From contig CAKUED010000008.1 in assembly GCA_934646005.1 (NCBI GenBank), positions 1 to 64,000 on the forward strand: a stretch of 64,000 nt of DNA, given 5' to 3'. The position numbers and the translations under genes were made by a program. The notes beneath the pieces were generated by a model. The model ran no database searches and had not been told where the DNA came from. It was given only the letters and a program-made list of their open reading frames with translations. The stretch comes from an uncultured Oscillospiraceae bacterium (lineage in GTDB: Bacteria > Bacillota > Clostridia > Oscillospirales > Oscillospiraceae). The stretch's first letter is position 1. Each line of letters opens with the position of its first letter. Positions 42,345 to 51,468 of the stretch are shown piece by piece.

Positions 42345-42472
42345 CCGGGCTCCTCTCGTATGTGCGCGGGGAGCCCGGATACCCATATTCACAGCCGCTG
42401 GGCTGTTTAGAATATCATGGCGTGGTACAGGCAACCGCCCCGGCGTCACGGGACGCCGGAAACGGCTGCCTG
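42345..42472 (-). promoter_or_regulatory. Two hairpins between oppA and oppB
   Basis: One hairpin (42428-42472) has nested stems CAGGCA/TGCCTG and CGGCGTC/GACGCCG. The second (42345-42378) has stem CCGGGCTCC/GGAGCCCGG. Neither is followed by a T tract. They probably protect the oppA message or let only part of transcription pass into oppB. Confidence 0.6.
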
Positions 42473-42513
42473 TTTTCAGATCTTAGAAAGTGCCCTTAAA
42501 AGGCGCTTTTCGC

Positions 42514-44841
42514 TTACTTGACCTGGATCTTGTCGATCTCGGACAGGAAGGTCCAGTACGGGGTCATATCCTGCGGGATGGTGCTGATGTCGAGGCGCTC
42601 GGAGGAGAAGATGGTCGCGTCGGAGCGCTGATAAACAGGCAGCTCCACACCCCAGTCCATAATGATCTCCATAGCTTCCTTGTACATCACCTTCCGCGCC
42701 TCCTGATCGGTGGTCTGACGGGCTGCAAGGATCAGCTCATCGAGGTCGGCGTCGTCGATCATATAGTAGTTGGTCGAGCCCTTGCTGTGATAGAGCTGGT
42801 ACATATCCGGGTCGTTGGTGGACTGCCATGCGGCGACCCAGCCCTCTGCCTCGCCGGACTGATAGGACGCATACAGATCCGCAGCTTGCGCCATATCGTT
42901 GACGATCAGGTTAAAGCCGATGGTCTTGAGCGCAGCCGCCGCGTTCGTCAGGACCTGGAACGTCGGGTGGTCGCCGGCGCCGCCGGCGCCGATGTTCACG
43001 GTGTACTCCAGAGCCGCGCCTTCGGGAGCAGCGGTCAGCACGCCGTCGGTGACGGTGTAGCCGGCAGCCTCAAAGTAGCCCAGCGCCGCCTGCAGAGCCG
43101 CCGCGTACTTATCCTCGGTGCTCATGTCACTGGAATAGATGGGATCGCCGTTCACGTCGGTGGAATACGCGACCTGATAGCCGTCATCGGTGACCTGCGG
43201 GGCAGCCCAGGACGTGTTGGAGATCGGGTAGTTGATGACGGAAGCGGTATCGCCGTAGTAGGAGTCGATGCCCTCGTCGCGGTAGGCCGCGATGACGGTC
43301 ATGATCGCCTTGCGCAGGTCCTTGGACTGCTGCGAGGCGGGGTCCTTGCCGACCTTGACATTTTTGGCGCCCAGTGCCACATAGCCATAGCCGCGGTAGT
43401 CCATCAGACGGGTCGAGATGACCGCGCCGTCATCGCCCTCCGCACCGTTGATGTCGGCGATCTGATCGACGACCTCCAGGGAGAAGGACGGGTCGGAGAT
43501 GTCGAGCGAGCCGGACTGCACGCCGGTGATCTTATCGGCCTCCTGCGTTTCCTTCATGTTGATGTGACCGTTCATCGGCGCGCCCAGATAGTAGTTGGGG
43601 TTCGCGTCGGTGTAGAACACGCCGTCCTTGTATTCCTTAAAGATGTACGGACCTGCGCCCATCGGAGCACTGGTTTTTTCACGCACGATGCTCAGGTCGC
43701 CCTTCGGGAAGCCGAAGGAGTTGTTGTCATAGTCATACAGGCTCACGTCGCCGTAGTAATGCAGCGGCGCGATCTCCATCTGGAGCTGATAGATTGCGGT
43801 GGTGGACAGCTCGGTTGTGGTCAGCGTCATGCTGTAATCGCCGGTCTTGACGATGCCTTCCACATGATCGACCGCCTCGCCGACGTTCACGGGCGTGGTG
43901 GCGTACGCGTAGACGTCCGCCGGGATCAGGTCAGCAAGCGCAGAGCCGGCGCTTTCCGCTTCCATTGCGGAGAAGCTCCACTCATACTGCTCGCCGATAG
44001 CAAGGAAGAAATCCTTCACGGTCGCGTCGTCCGCCAGCTTAAAGCCCCAGTTTGCGGCGCACGCGGCCACGGAATCCTCCGCGCTGTTAGCGCCCGCGGC
44101 GACCAGATAGTCAACGATCTCCTGCGCGAACTTCACGCCGCCGTCATTGACCGCGTCCCAGAACGCCTTTGCCTGCTCCTCGGTGAAGTTGGTAAAGTCG
44201 GTGTTGTCCTCGCCCGCCGCTGCGATGAGCTTTGCAAGAAGCTGCATGGCGTTGCGGTACTCCTCCAGACCAACGATCGGCACAGAGTAGAACGTCGCAG
44301 AGCCGTCATAGGTCGGGTCCATGTAGACGTACATGCTGAAGATGACGTCGTCGATGGTCATCGGCGTGCCGTCGGAGAACGTGATGTCCTCGCGGAGCTT
44401 GATGTCATAGGTGACGGTGCCGTCATCGTTTTCGGTGACAACGCAGTCGGCAGGCCCGTAGTAGGTGTAATCCGTGCCGTTGTAGCTGCGGGTCTCGCCC
44501 TCAATGCCGTTCAGGACCATTTCGCCGCGGCGGTCAGCGCCCAGCAGTGCGATCTGCGTGAGGGCATGAGCGTCCTGGTCAGAAGAGCTGGCGGCAAAGA
44601 ACGGGCTGAACTTGCCCTCAAAGCCGGTCTCTGCGACCACGATCGTACCGTCGGGGTTGCCGGTGGGCTCTTCCGTAGTGGTGTCGGCATCCGACGCGGG
44701 CGTTTCCGTGGTGGCGTCGGTCGCAGCAGCGTCCGTCTGGTCGTTCGCAGTGTCGGTCGTCTTACCGGCGCAGCCGGCGAGAACGCCCAGGCAGAGAACG
44801 AGCGCAAGGAGCAGTGCGATAAGCTGCTTCATGTGTTTCAT
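42514..44841 (-). CDS. oppA: Oligopeptide-binding lipoprotein (OppA-like), extra long
   Basis: The ATG at 44841 lies seven bases after GGAGG. The 775-residue protein starts with a lipoprotein signal ([18 protein letters not shown]) and a Thr/Asp/Glu-rich linker. A family 5 solute-binding domain follows ([33 protein letters not shown] ... [14 protein letters not shown] ... [28 protein letters not shown]). It is about 200 residues longer than E. coli OppA. Extra helices lie at about 190-310 ([32 protein letters not shown]). It binds peptides outside the cell and passes them to OppBC. Confidence 0.9.
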   Translation of the reverse strand: MKHMKQLIALLLALVLCLGVLAGCAGKTTDTANDQTDAAATDATTETPASDADTTTEEPTGNPDGTIVVAETGFEGKFSPFFAASSSDQDAHALTQIALLGADRRGEMVLNGIEGETRSYNGTDYTYYGPADCVVTENDDGTVTYDIKLREDITFSDGTPMTIDDVIFSMYVYMDPTYDGSATFYSVPIVGLEEYRNAMQLLAKLIAAAGEDNTDFTNFTEEQAKAFWDAVNDGGVKFAQEIVDYLVAAGANSAEDSVAACAANWGFKLADDATVKDFFLAIGEQYEWSFSAMEAESAGSALADLIPADVYAYATTPVNVGEAVDHVEGIVKTGDYSMTLTTTELSTTAIYQLQMEIAPLHYYGDVSLYDYDNNSFGFPKGDLSIVREKTSAPMGAGPYIFKEYKDGVFYTDANPNYYLGAPMNGHINMKETQEADKITGVQSGSLDISDPSFSLEVVDQIADINGAEGDDGAVISTRLMDYRGYGYVALGAKNVKVGKDPASQQSKDLRKAIMTVIAAYRDEGIDSYYGDTASVINYPISNTSWAAPQVTDDGYQVAYSTDVNGDPIYSSDMSTEDKYAAALQAALGYFEAAGYTVTDGVLTAAPEGAALEYTVNIGAGGAGDHPTFQVLTNAAAALKTIGFNLIVNDMAQAADLYASYQSGEAEGWVAAWQSTNDPDMYQLYHSKGSTNYYMIDDADLDELILAARQTTDQEARKVMYKEAMEIIMDWGVELPVYQRSDATIFSSERLDISTIPQDMTPYWTFLSEIDKIQVK

Positions 44842-44877
44842 TTTCAAACCTCCATACATTTTTAGCCAAGGGTGCAT

Positions 44878-44994
44878 TCTCACAGCTTTGCTGTGAGAGA
44901 GCGAAAGGGACGTCCCTTTCGGGCTGTCTTTGATTCGCGCACACCGTTTGGCTATTGTACTGATAATATTATCACGGACCGCCGTGAAAATCAA
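44878..44994 (-). promoter_or_regulatory. opp promoter, internal dyad and leader hairpins
   Basis: On the minus strand TTGATT (44989-44994), 17 bp and TAATAT (44966-44971) form the promoter. Its spacer contains the dyad TCACGG-4 nt-CCGTGA (44972-44987), a candidate operator. The 5' leader has a perfect 20-bp palindrome (44902-44921) and a hairpin CTCACAG/CTGTGAG (44879-44897) before the ribosome binding site. Confidence 0.65.
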
Positions 44995-45058
44995 CTATGC
45001 TTTCGATTTTTGCCGGAATTTGGCGCACAACAAACAGAAAAATCAATTCTGCGATTCT

Positions 45059-45595
45059 TTACTGCTCGTCCGCCGCAGCGAAACGATACGCCGTCCGCCG
45101 CAAGGCGGCAAATGCCCGCAGAAGCAGCGCCGCCGCACCCGCAAGGCAGACGAAAAACGCAATGTTCGCCCAATTCGCGGCGCACCCCGTCAAAAAAGCG
45201 ATCCCCTGCCCCACGGCGGCAAGCGCCGATAATATACCCGCCGCCAGCGTCAGCCCCGGCAGGCGCTTTGCCGTCTGCTCGTACACATACGCGCGCAGTG
45301 CCGCGCCGCCCCTGGTCCAGCGGGCAAGCGTCCAGATAAGACATCCGCACACCGCCAGCGCCAGCATATACGGCAGCGTCACATACGCCGCCGTGCCCTT
45401 CGTCGCCCCGGGCAGGCAGCCCGCGATGACCAGCAGCGCCGCGCCGACGCCGCAGCGAAGCCAGAGGCTTCGCCGCAGCTTGGAATACTCTAGTGCTCCG
45501 TCGTAATGATAGTGCGCGCCGCGGTATTGGTATTCGCCGTTTAAGTCCTTCTGAAAATCGTTCAGATAGCTCCGGCGTTCCCGCTTTTTCGCCAT
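45059..45595 (-). CDS. Membrane protein coupled to oligoendopeptidase F
   Basis: The ATG at 45595 shares its first base with the pepF stop (TAATG), so the two are translationally coupled. The 178-residue protein has a charged N-terminal stretch with tyrosines (SYLNDFQKDLNGEYQYRGAHYHYDG) and then four predicted membrane helices. No known family is evident. It may sense or recruit; its role is unknown. Confidence 0.75.
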   Translation of the reverse strand: MAKKRERRSYLNDFQKDLNGEYQYRGAHYHYDGALEYSKLRRSLWLRCGVGAALLVIAGCLPGATKGTAAYVTLPYMLALAVCGCLIWTLARWTRGGAALRAYVYEQTAKRLPGLTLAAGILSALAAVGQGIAFLTGCAANWANIAFFVCLAGAAALLLRAFAALRRTAYRFAAADEQ

Positions 45596-47298
45596 TACGC
45601 GATGCCTGTCAGGTCGTAGGCATCGAGCCACGCCTTCGCCGTCTCGCACACGCCGCGCAGGCAGCTCTCTTCAAACGGGCTGTCGAGGTCGGCGTTTTTC
45701 AGCAGCTCCGTGAACGTGCGGCTGCCGCCCTGCTTCGTGTACGCCATATAGTGCGCCCACGCGTCCTTCGGGTCTTTCTGGAGCATCGCCCAGAATTGCA
45801 GGCTGACCGTCTGCGCAAGGCAGTAGTCGATATAATAGAACGGGCTCTGGTAGATGTGCATCTGCCGCTGCCAGCCCTCGCCGTCGCCGTAGAACGGGAT
45901 GTCGCCGCCGAGCTTGACCCACGGCATATACACGCCGAGCAGCTCCTTCCACGCGTCGTGCCGCTGACGCGGGGTCATGTCCGGCTTTTCGTAGACGATA
46001 TGCTGGAAGTGATCGACCATCGTGCCATAGGGGATGAACGTCAGCGCGCCCGCCAGATGGCTGTAGAGGAACTTGCGCGTGTCCGCGCCGAAGAAACCCT
46101 CCGCCCACGGCCATGCGAAAAATTCCATCGACATCGAGTGGACCTCGCAGCTCTCCATGCTGGGCCAGATCGTGGAATACGGCACACGGTCACGGTTCAT
46201 CCACGCGGCAAACGCGTGCCCCGCCTCATGCGTCACGACCTCCACGTCGTGCTGCGTGCCGTTGAAGTTCGCAAAAATGAACGGGACTTTGTACTCGCCG
46301 AGGTCGGTGCAGTAGCCGCCGCCCGCCTTGCCGGGGGTAGAGAGCACATCCATCAGCTCGTTGTCGAGCATCATATTGAAGAACTCGCCGGTCTCGGGCG
46401 AGAGCTCCTCGTAGAATTTTTTCCCGTGCGCAAGGATCGCGTCCGCGTCGCCGCAGGGCTTAGGGTTGCCGCTGCGGAACATAAGCGCATTGTCGGCAAA
46501 GTTCATCGGATAGCTTTTTCCGAGGCGCTTTGCCTGCTCGCGGTAAACACTGTCCGCCAGCGGGACGAGGTATTTGACCACCGCCGCGCGGAATTTTTCC
46601 ACGTCGTCCTTGCCGTAGCAGTTGCGCCCCATACGGTAGTAGCCGAGCGTGGTGTAGCCGCCGTAGCCGAGCTTTTTGCCCATCGTGTCGCGCAGGTGGA
46701 CCATTTTGTCGTAAATTTCGTCAAATTCCGCCTGATGCTCCTTGTACCAGGCGCCCTCCGCCTGCCATGCGGCGAGCCGCCGTGCGTCGTCGGGGTCATT
46801 TTTGAACGGCGAGAGCTGCGAGATCGTGTACACGCCGCCCTCAAACGGGATCTGCGCGCTGGCGATCAGCTTGCTGTACGCCTGCGAGAGGTCGTTTTCC
46901 TGCTGGCTCTCCGGGATGATCTCCGGCGAGAAGGCTTTGCGCGCGATCTCAGCGTTCACGAACATCAGATCGCCGAACTCCGCCTCGAAGTCCTTGCGGA
47001 ACGGGCTTTCCAGCAGCGCGCCCTTCCAGGCATCCTCATACTCTTCCAGCTCCGGCGAGGCAGCATTCCAGAACGTCTCTTCCGTGTCGTAAAATTCGTC
47101 GCGCGTGTCGATCGTGTGCCGCACACTTGCCAGCGTCGCCTGCGTTTCCACGCGGATGGTCGCCGCGTCGTGCTTCAGGAATACCTCGCGCGCCTGCGCA
47201 TAGTCCTTCGCAGCCTTCAACTGCTCCGTCAGCCCGCGCAGCTCTTCCTTTACCGCACCCAGATCCGGGCGCTCATATTTCATCTCAGAAAATTTCAT
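45595..47298 (-). CDS. pepF: M3-family oligoendopeptidase F
   Basis: The ATG at 47298 follows AAAGGAG. The 567-residue protein has the M3 zinc site H357-E-A-G-H361 in EVVTHEAGHAFAAW and the third ligand Glu in the following helix (ESCEVHSMSMEF). The C-terminal block HIYQSPFYYIDYCLAQTVSLQFW is typical of PepF. It is a cytoplasmic enzyme that cuts peptides of about 7 to 17 residues. It lies next to the opp operon, which imports such peptides, although the two are separate transcription units. Confidence 0.93.
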   Translation of the reverse strand: MKFSEMKYERPDLGAVKEELRGLTEQLKAAKDYAQAREVFLKHDAATIRVETQATLASVRHTIDTRDEFYDTEETFWNAASPELEEYEDAWKGALLESPFRKDFEAEFGDLMFVNAEIARKAFSPEIIPESQQENDLSQAYSKLIASAQIPFEGGVYTISQLSPFKNDPDDARRLAAWQAEGAWYKEHQAEFDEIYDKMVHLRDTMGKKLGYGGYTTLGYYRMGRNCYGKDDVEKFRAAVVKYLVPLADSVYREQAKRLGKSYPMNFADNALMFRSGNPKPCGDADAILAHGKKFYEELSPETGEFFNMMLDNELMDVLSTPGKAGGGYCTDLGEYKVPFIFANFNGTQHDVEVVTHEAGHAFAAWMNRDRVPYSTIWPSMESCEVHSMSMEFFAWPWAEGFFGADTRKFLYSHLAGALTFIPYGTMVDHFQHIVYEKPDMTPRQRHDAWKELLGVYMPWVKLGGDIPFYGDGEGWQRQMHIYQSPFYYIDYCLAQTVSLQFWAMLQKDPKDAWAHYMAYTKQGGSRTFTELLKNADLDSPFEESCLRGVCETAKAWLDAYDLTGIA

Positions 47299-47314
47299 AC
47301 AAAAACTCCTTTGA

Positions 47315-47677
47315 TTAAATTACGGTTGACAAGCGTAGTATACCACACGTCCGCCCCACATGGAAGCGCAAAAATCCCCTGTTCGCCGAGCACGTACACA
47401 AAAAATTAACGGCAGCCTCGTACGAGACTGCCACTAGATAGTGCGCAATGAACAAATAAAAAGCAAAATTGCTAATATCCGCAAAAAGCAAAACCGTGCC
47501 CCATGCCAGCATCTGCGACTTCGAGGGACACTGCGGCGGAATGTGTGAGAAGTGGCTTTTCAAGCGAAGCATAAAAAGCAGCTGCAAACGATACTGTCCG
47601 CAGAGACAAAGCGTCATGAGTACACAAAGGCCCAAATAAATCGCCACATCAACGGACATAACTTCTTCACTATTCAC
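47315..47677 (-). CDS. Possible small membrane protein
   Basis: A frame of 120 codons with a GTG start at 47677, preceded by AGAGGTAATA, encodes two hydrophobic segments (VAIYLGLCVLMTLCLCGQY and TVLLFADISNFAFYLFIAHYL) and a Cys-containing tail. The composition looks like a real membrane protein, but it matches no family I know. Its start lies inside a GTGAATA repeat and its end lies close to pepF. It could be a remnant carried by the neighbouring insertion sequence. Confidence 0.3.
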   Translation of the reverse strand: MNSEEVMSVDVAIYLGLCVLMTLCLCGQYRLQLLFMLRLKSHFSHIPPQCPSKSQMLAWGTVLLFADISNFAFYLFIAHYLVAVSYEAAVNFLCTCSANRGFLRFHVGRTCGILRLSTVI

Positions 47678-47745
47678 TATTACCTCTTACCTCCCAAAAT
47701 CGGCTGTGCCGAATTTAGTGAAGAGTGAAGAGTGAATAAGTAATA
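47667..47745. repeat. Heptamer repeats (AGTGAAT/AGTGAAG) around the IS remnant end
   Basis: TTCACTATTCACTATTAC on the left and AGTGAAGAGTGAAGAGTGAATAAG on the right form inverted groups of a 7-base unit. They flank CGGCTGTGCCG and lie just outside the IS200-type right end. Confidence 0.45.
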
Positions 47746-47876
47746 ATCATAACCACCGGCCGTGCGGTGGTTTGCACTAGCCCCCTTGGGGCATGACCCA
47801 GGCTGAGACTATAAGTCTCGTCGAAAAGTCTGCCAACCGCGCAGTTCTCCCAGGCTGCCCCTAAAGGGGCTTTTGT
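47745..47876 (-). mobile_element. Right end of an IS200/IS605-type element
   Basis: Downstream of the transposase remnant are several hairpins. They are AACCACCG/CGGTGGTT (47751-47772), GAGACT-ATA-AGTCTC, and GCCCC-TAAA-GGGGC with a following TTTTG. IS200-type elements carry imperfect hairpins at their ends that the Y1 transposase recognises; the first of these fits. The element lacks an intact left end. Confidence 0.55.
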
Positions 47877-48168
47877 TTATTGGCCTCCTCTTACCGGCTC
47901 ACCCGTAAACGGGTCTACGAACTCCTTGATGCTGAGCTGGTCGTCTGTGTAATCTTCCTGAAGTTGATTTTTGATATACTCCTCTATTGCGCGCCTATTT
48001 CGTCCCACTGCGCTGACGTAATATCCCCGGCACCAGAAATGCCGGTTTCCATACTTATACTTGAGATTTGCATACTTTTCGTAGATCATTAAACTGCTCT
48101 TTCCCTTGAGATATCCCATAATCTGCGATACGCTGTATTTCGGCGGTATGGATACGAGCATATGGAAA
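47877..48168 (-). pseudogene. tnpA: IS200/IS605 transposase TnpA, N-terminally truncated
   Basis: The frame encodes the C-terminal 95 or so residues of a Y1 transposase: FHMLVSIPPKYSVSQIMGYLKGKSSLMIYEKYANLKYKYGN, FWCRGYYVSAVG and then RAIEEYIKNQ, where the Tyr is the DNA nucleophile. The HUH motif would lie just upstream of HMLVS and has been lost. The sequence runs directly into a truncated yhcG gene in another frame at about 48166-48170. The protein cannot be active. Confidence 0.8.
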
Positions 48169-48571
48169 CGTTGCGCGACCAGCCGTTCTTTGCAACCTGC
48201 TCTGCGTACCAGATATGCACTGCCGACTCTTTTGTTTTATCCATCAGAGCGATATGATGATACCATGTGATTTGTGCAAGCGGCGCTTGCACAATTTCAT
48301 CGGAGGAAAAACGTGCCGCAAACTTTGCCATATATTTGAGATTCCGGACGGAATATCCCTTCATCTCCGGAAAGGACAGCTTGATGTCTGCGGCAAGGTT
48401 TTCGACAAACCTGCTGCCCCAGACCTTGTGTGCATTGATGACCGTACCGATGGCGTGGTACAGCTGAAGCAGCTCGCAGTTTACTTGAATCGTCGCGCGG
48501 TACTGCGCCGTTCGAATCTCCCGCTTGACCTGTTCGACTGTTTTCAGATATTCGTTCTCGTTCATCAACAT
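48166..48571 (-). pseudogene. YhcG-type (DUF1016) nuclease-family gene, 3'-truncated
   Basis: The gene has a good ribosome binding site (GGGGAGGG) and ATG at 48571. It encodes the DUF1016 N-terminal domain (TAQYRATIQVNCELLQLYHAIG, GSRFVENLAADIKLSFPEMKGYSVRNLKYMAKFA, ITWYHHIALMDKTKE, WYAEQVAKNGWSRNV). The PD-(D/E)XK nuclease half that should follow is replaced by IS200 transposase sequence. Full-length relatives are linked to phage defence and restriction islands. The remnant marks this region as an old accessory locus. Confidence 0.8.
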
Positions 48572-48776
48572 CGCACATCCCTCCCCTTGAACTTATTGTA
48601 GCAGAGAAAACCGGCGAAAAGCAAATATACAATGCTGCGCTGTCAATCCAGCCGAGCATCGGAATAACGCAAATCTCCTGTTCTTCTGAGGGAATTTTCC
48701 GAAGTCAAGCGTTTCTCGCAAACGTCTGCGGAATTCAACAAATACGCAAGTCTTAAACATATGTTTTCTCGTCCGC

Positions 48777-49727
48777 TTAATTCAGCAGGTGCAGCTTTCC
48801 TGTGCTCTTTTTTGAAGTAGACTTTGTGGTAAGGACTTTGCTTGCCCATGTGAAGAAATACGGCACAGAATCGAACAGATAACTGGATCTCATCAGCTCA
48901 TCCAGCAGTTCTTCTATCGTAAACGGCTGGTATCCATAGGGATTCAACTCGTCAATGTAATCATCCAGTTCGTCGTGCGCAGCCGCCCGTAGAAATTTCT
49001 TTGCGTCCTTGTTCACTTTTGCAAGGCGCTTGATGTAGTCCTCTGCTTTATCAAACTGATTCAGCTTGTAATACAAAACTGCCAACGGCAGAAGCATCTG
49101 CGTTTCCTCGTAGGAGTCAAACTGCTTATGGAGCGCCAGCGCATGCATTTCGTCTTCCATGAAGACGTATAGGTGCATCAGCTGATAGCGGACGCCGAGA
49201 TTATCGTTCTCGCACAGTTCCAGAAGGTGCTGCCCCTCGTTGATCGCCCGGCGCATCATGCCGCAGGCGATCAGCGCTTCAAAGTAGGTATAATAGACGC
49301 GCATATATGACCTGGTTTCAAGAACGCCCCAGAACGCGCCAACGTCTTCCTGAAAGCAGCCTTCCTGCTCCAGCTGTTTGGCTGCGCAGTCCATAAGCTT
49401 CTGTAGCGCCGGAAGCTGCTTGTCAGTCTTGCCCTCCAGCGTATGAACGATCAGCTGAAGCTGCACGTCCACATTCTCCGGTTCCAGCTCCAACGCCTTG
49501 CGCAGATATTCCACGCATTTTTTCTTCGACATTGCCCGATCCGCAAGCTCCAGATAATCGTCGGCTGTTTCCGGTGCGGTGTTCTTTAAATCCGGCGTGT
49601 TCAAATCATGTTCTTCCAAAAATTGTTCGTATAAGCGATTCATGCTGTCTTCATCTGTTATTTCGTTCTTGTGGAGCGAAATAAACCGATTCAGCTCTTT
49701 CAGTAGCTTTTCTGTTTCTCTGCTCAT
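48777..49727 (-). CDS. TPR-like helical repeat protein
   Basis: The ATG at 49727 lies nine bases after GGGAGG. The 316-residue protein is almost entirely alpha-helical. It has TPR-like units, for example DDYLELADRAMSKKKCVEYLRKALELEPENVDVQLQLI and LAVLYYKLNQFDKAEDYIKRLAKVNKDAKK. No catalytic motif, signal peptide or membrane helix is visible. TPR proteins hold other proteins together; nothing shows the partner. Its AT-richer codons differ from the surrounding core genes, in line with transfer. Confidence 0.7.
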   Translation of the reverse strand: MSRETEKLLKELNRFISLHKNEITDEDSMNRLYEQFLEEHDLNTPDLKNTAPETADDYLELADRAMSKKKCVEYLRKALELEPENVDVQLQLIVHTLEGKTDKQLPALQKLMDCAAKQLEQEGCFQEDVGAFWGVLETRSYMRVYYTYFEALIACGMMRRAINEGQHLLELCENDNLGVRYQLMHLYVFMEDEMHALALHKQFDSYEETQMLLPLAVLYYKLNQFDKAEDYIKRLAKVNKDAKKFLRAAAHDELDDYIDELNPYGYQPFTIEELLDELMRSSYLFDSVPYFFTWASKVLTTKSTSKKSTGKLHLLN

Positions 49728-50008
49728 TTTATTATGCCTCCCGTATTTGTTATGTGGATGGCTTGTCGTTTGACTTGTCTGTAAGAATTATATCAGATTC
49801 GTCAGCCTTCGTCGAGAGATATGTGTCAAAACAGCCTTAATTCTTACCAACCTGCACTCCAAAGCAACCGTGCGATGGCTCGATTCGTGTAGAAATACAG
49901 CAATTGAAAATCTTGATTTATGCAATCATGTGCTTGTATAAATTCTCGATTTGTGCTATCCTCTTATAGAGGTAACTCGTTTGTGTAGTTTCATCGGGAG
50001 GATTCTTT
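49728..50008 (+). promoter_or_regulatory. Intergenic region with ATPase promoter
   Basis: AT-rich gap between divergent genes. TTGATT (49913-49918), 18 bp and TATAAA (49937-49942) form a possible promoter for the ATPase. A short palindrome CCTCT-TAT-AGAGG (49960-49972) and GGGAGG before the ATG at 50009 follow. Confidence 0.45.
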
Positions 50009-51358
50009 ATGCGCAGAAAAATCTATCAGGAATTGCTGCAATGGAAACAGCGGAACGGCGAAAGTGCTCTCTTGGTTCAGGGTGCACGGCGTGTTGGGAA
50101 AAGTTATATCGTGGAGGCGTTTGCCAAGGCGGAATACAAGTCCTACATTTTGATCGACTTCAACCTTGTCGATCAGCAGGTCAAGGAAATGTTTGAACAC
50201 GACCTTGTCGACCTGAAAACCTTTTTCATGAAGCTGACGACCTATTATGGGGTCAAGCTCTACGAGAGGGATTCTCTGATTATTTTTGATGAGGTTCAGC
50301 TTTTCCCAAGAGCGAGAAGCGCCATTAAATACCTCGTAGCAGACGGACGTTACGATTATATTGAGACAGGCTCACTTATTTCCATCCGCGAAAATGTAAA
50401 GGATATCCTGATCCCGTCCGAAGAAGATCATGTGGATATGTATCCGCTGGACTTTGAGGAGTTCCTGTGGGCAAATGGGAACGACACGATGATGGACTTC
50501 ATCCGTGACTGCTACAGAAGAAAAGCGCCGCTCGGACAGGCGCTGCATCGCAAGGCGATGGATCTGTTTCGGCAATACCTGATCGTTGGCGGAATGCCGC
50601 AGGCTGTCAATGCATTTGTCAAACACAGCGACTTTGACGAGGTAGACCGGGTCAAGCGGCGTATCCTGAATCTTTATCGTGATGACATTCGCAAGCATGC
50701 GAAAGGCTATGAGATGAAGGTCGAGGCGATCTATGACGAGATCCCCTCACAGATGAAGAATCAGAATCAACATTTTAAGCTCTCATCCTTGAAGCAGGGG
50801 GCGCGTTTTGACGAATACAAGGATGCTATGTTCTGGCTTTCCGACGCGATGATCGTAAATCATTGCTACAATGCCACAGAACCGACCCTTGGCTTAAATC
50901 TGAATCGGGACAGGACATTGCTGAAATGCTATATGGGCGATACCGGTCTTTTGATCAGCCATGCCTTTGACGAAAACGGCATTGTTACCGGCGAGGTCTA
51001 CAAGAAGCTCCTGCTTGACAAGCTGGAGGTCAACATGGGCATGGTCATGGAGAATATGGTCGCACAAATGCTGACTGCGAGTGGGCATAAGCTCTATTTC
51101 TATTCCAATTCCTCCCGCAGTGACGCATCCTCCCGCATGGAAATTGACTTTTTGATCGCCAAGAGCCAGATCAGCAATCGGCACAACATCTCTCCCATCG
51201 AAGTGAAGTCGAGTAAGAACTATACGCTTTCCTCCCTGAAAAAATTCAAGACAAAATATGCCGAGCAGCTTCATATCCCTTACGTTTTGCATACCGGCGA
51301 TTTCAAAGAGGAAGACGGCATCGTATTTCTTCCGTTGTATATGACACCGCTGCTGTGA
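50009..51358 (+). CDS. AAA ATPase with DUF4143 domain
   Basis: The 449-residue protein begins with an AAA_14-type P-loop, LLVQGARRVGKSYIVEAFAK (about 21-40), followed by Walker B SLIIFDEVQLFPRARSAI and the sensor-like IETGSLIS. The C-terminal DUF4143 domain ends in a PD-(D/E)XK-like core: MEIDFLIAK (Asp) and SPIEVKSSKNYT (E-x-K). This architecture is common as a mobile accessory gene in Clostridia and Bacteroidetes. Its function is not established. It starts after GGGAGG and ends before a strong terminator. Confidence 0.88.
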   Translation: MRRKIYQELLQWKQRNGESALLVQGARRVGKSYIVEAFAKAEYKSYILIDFNLVDQQVKEMFEHDLVDLKTFFMKLTTYYGVKLYERDSLIIFDEVQLFPRARSAIKYLVADGRYDYIETGSLISIRENVKDILIPSEEDHVDMYPLDFEEFLWANGNDTMMDFIRDCYRRKAPLGQALHRKAMDLFRQYLIVGGMPQAVNAFVKHSDFDEVDRVKRRILNLYRDDIRKHAKGYEMKVEAIYDEIPSQMKNQNQHFKLSSLKQGARFDEYKDAMFWLSDAMIVNHCYNATEPTLGLNLNRDRTLLKCYMGDTGLLISHAFDENGIVTGEVYKKLLLDKLEVNMGMVMENMVAQMLTASGHKLYFYSNSSRSDASSRMEIDFLIAKSQISNRHNISPIEVKSSKNYTLSSLKKFKTKYAEQLHIPYVLHTGDFKEEDGIVFLPLYMTPLL

Positions 51359-51418
51359 TAAGCGATGTGCAAAAGTGAAAACTGACTTTGGATTTGCATA
51401 AATAGTCGCCGCCATGAA

Positions 51419-51460
51419 AACGGGATCTGTGTGACAGTAACACAGATCCCGTTATATTTT
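51419..51460. terminator. Strong terminator after the AAA ATPase
   Basis: A 14-bp perfect stem (AACGGGATCTGTGT / ACACAGATCCCGTT, 51419-51432 and 51440-51453) with a 7-base loop is followed by ATATTTTG. Confidence 0.8.
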
Positions 51461-51468
51461 GACCGGAA

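Noticed and set aside
42264..42449. Long N-terminal form of OppB
   Set aside because: The added residues are polar and unlike OppB, the first part crosses a hairpin, and VRNYIIKRILQS with its own site is a typical beginning.
42490..44865. 791-codon frame antisense to oppA
   Set aside because: Mirror of the oppA coding frame, with no ribosome binding site and no protein-like segments.
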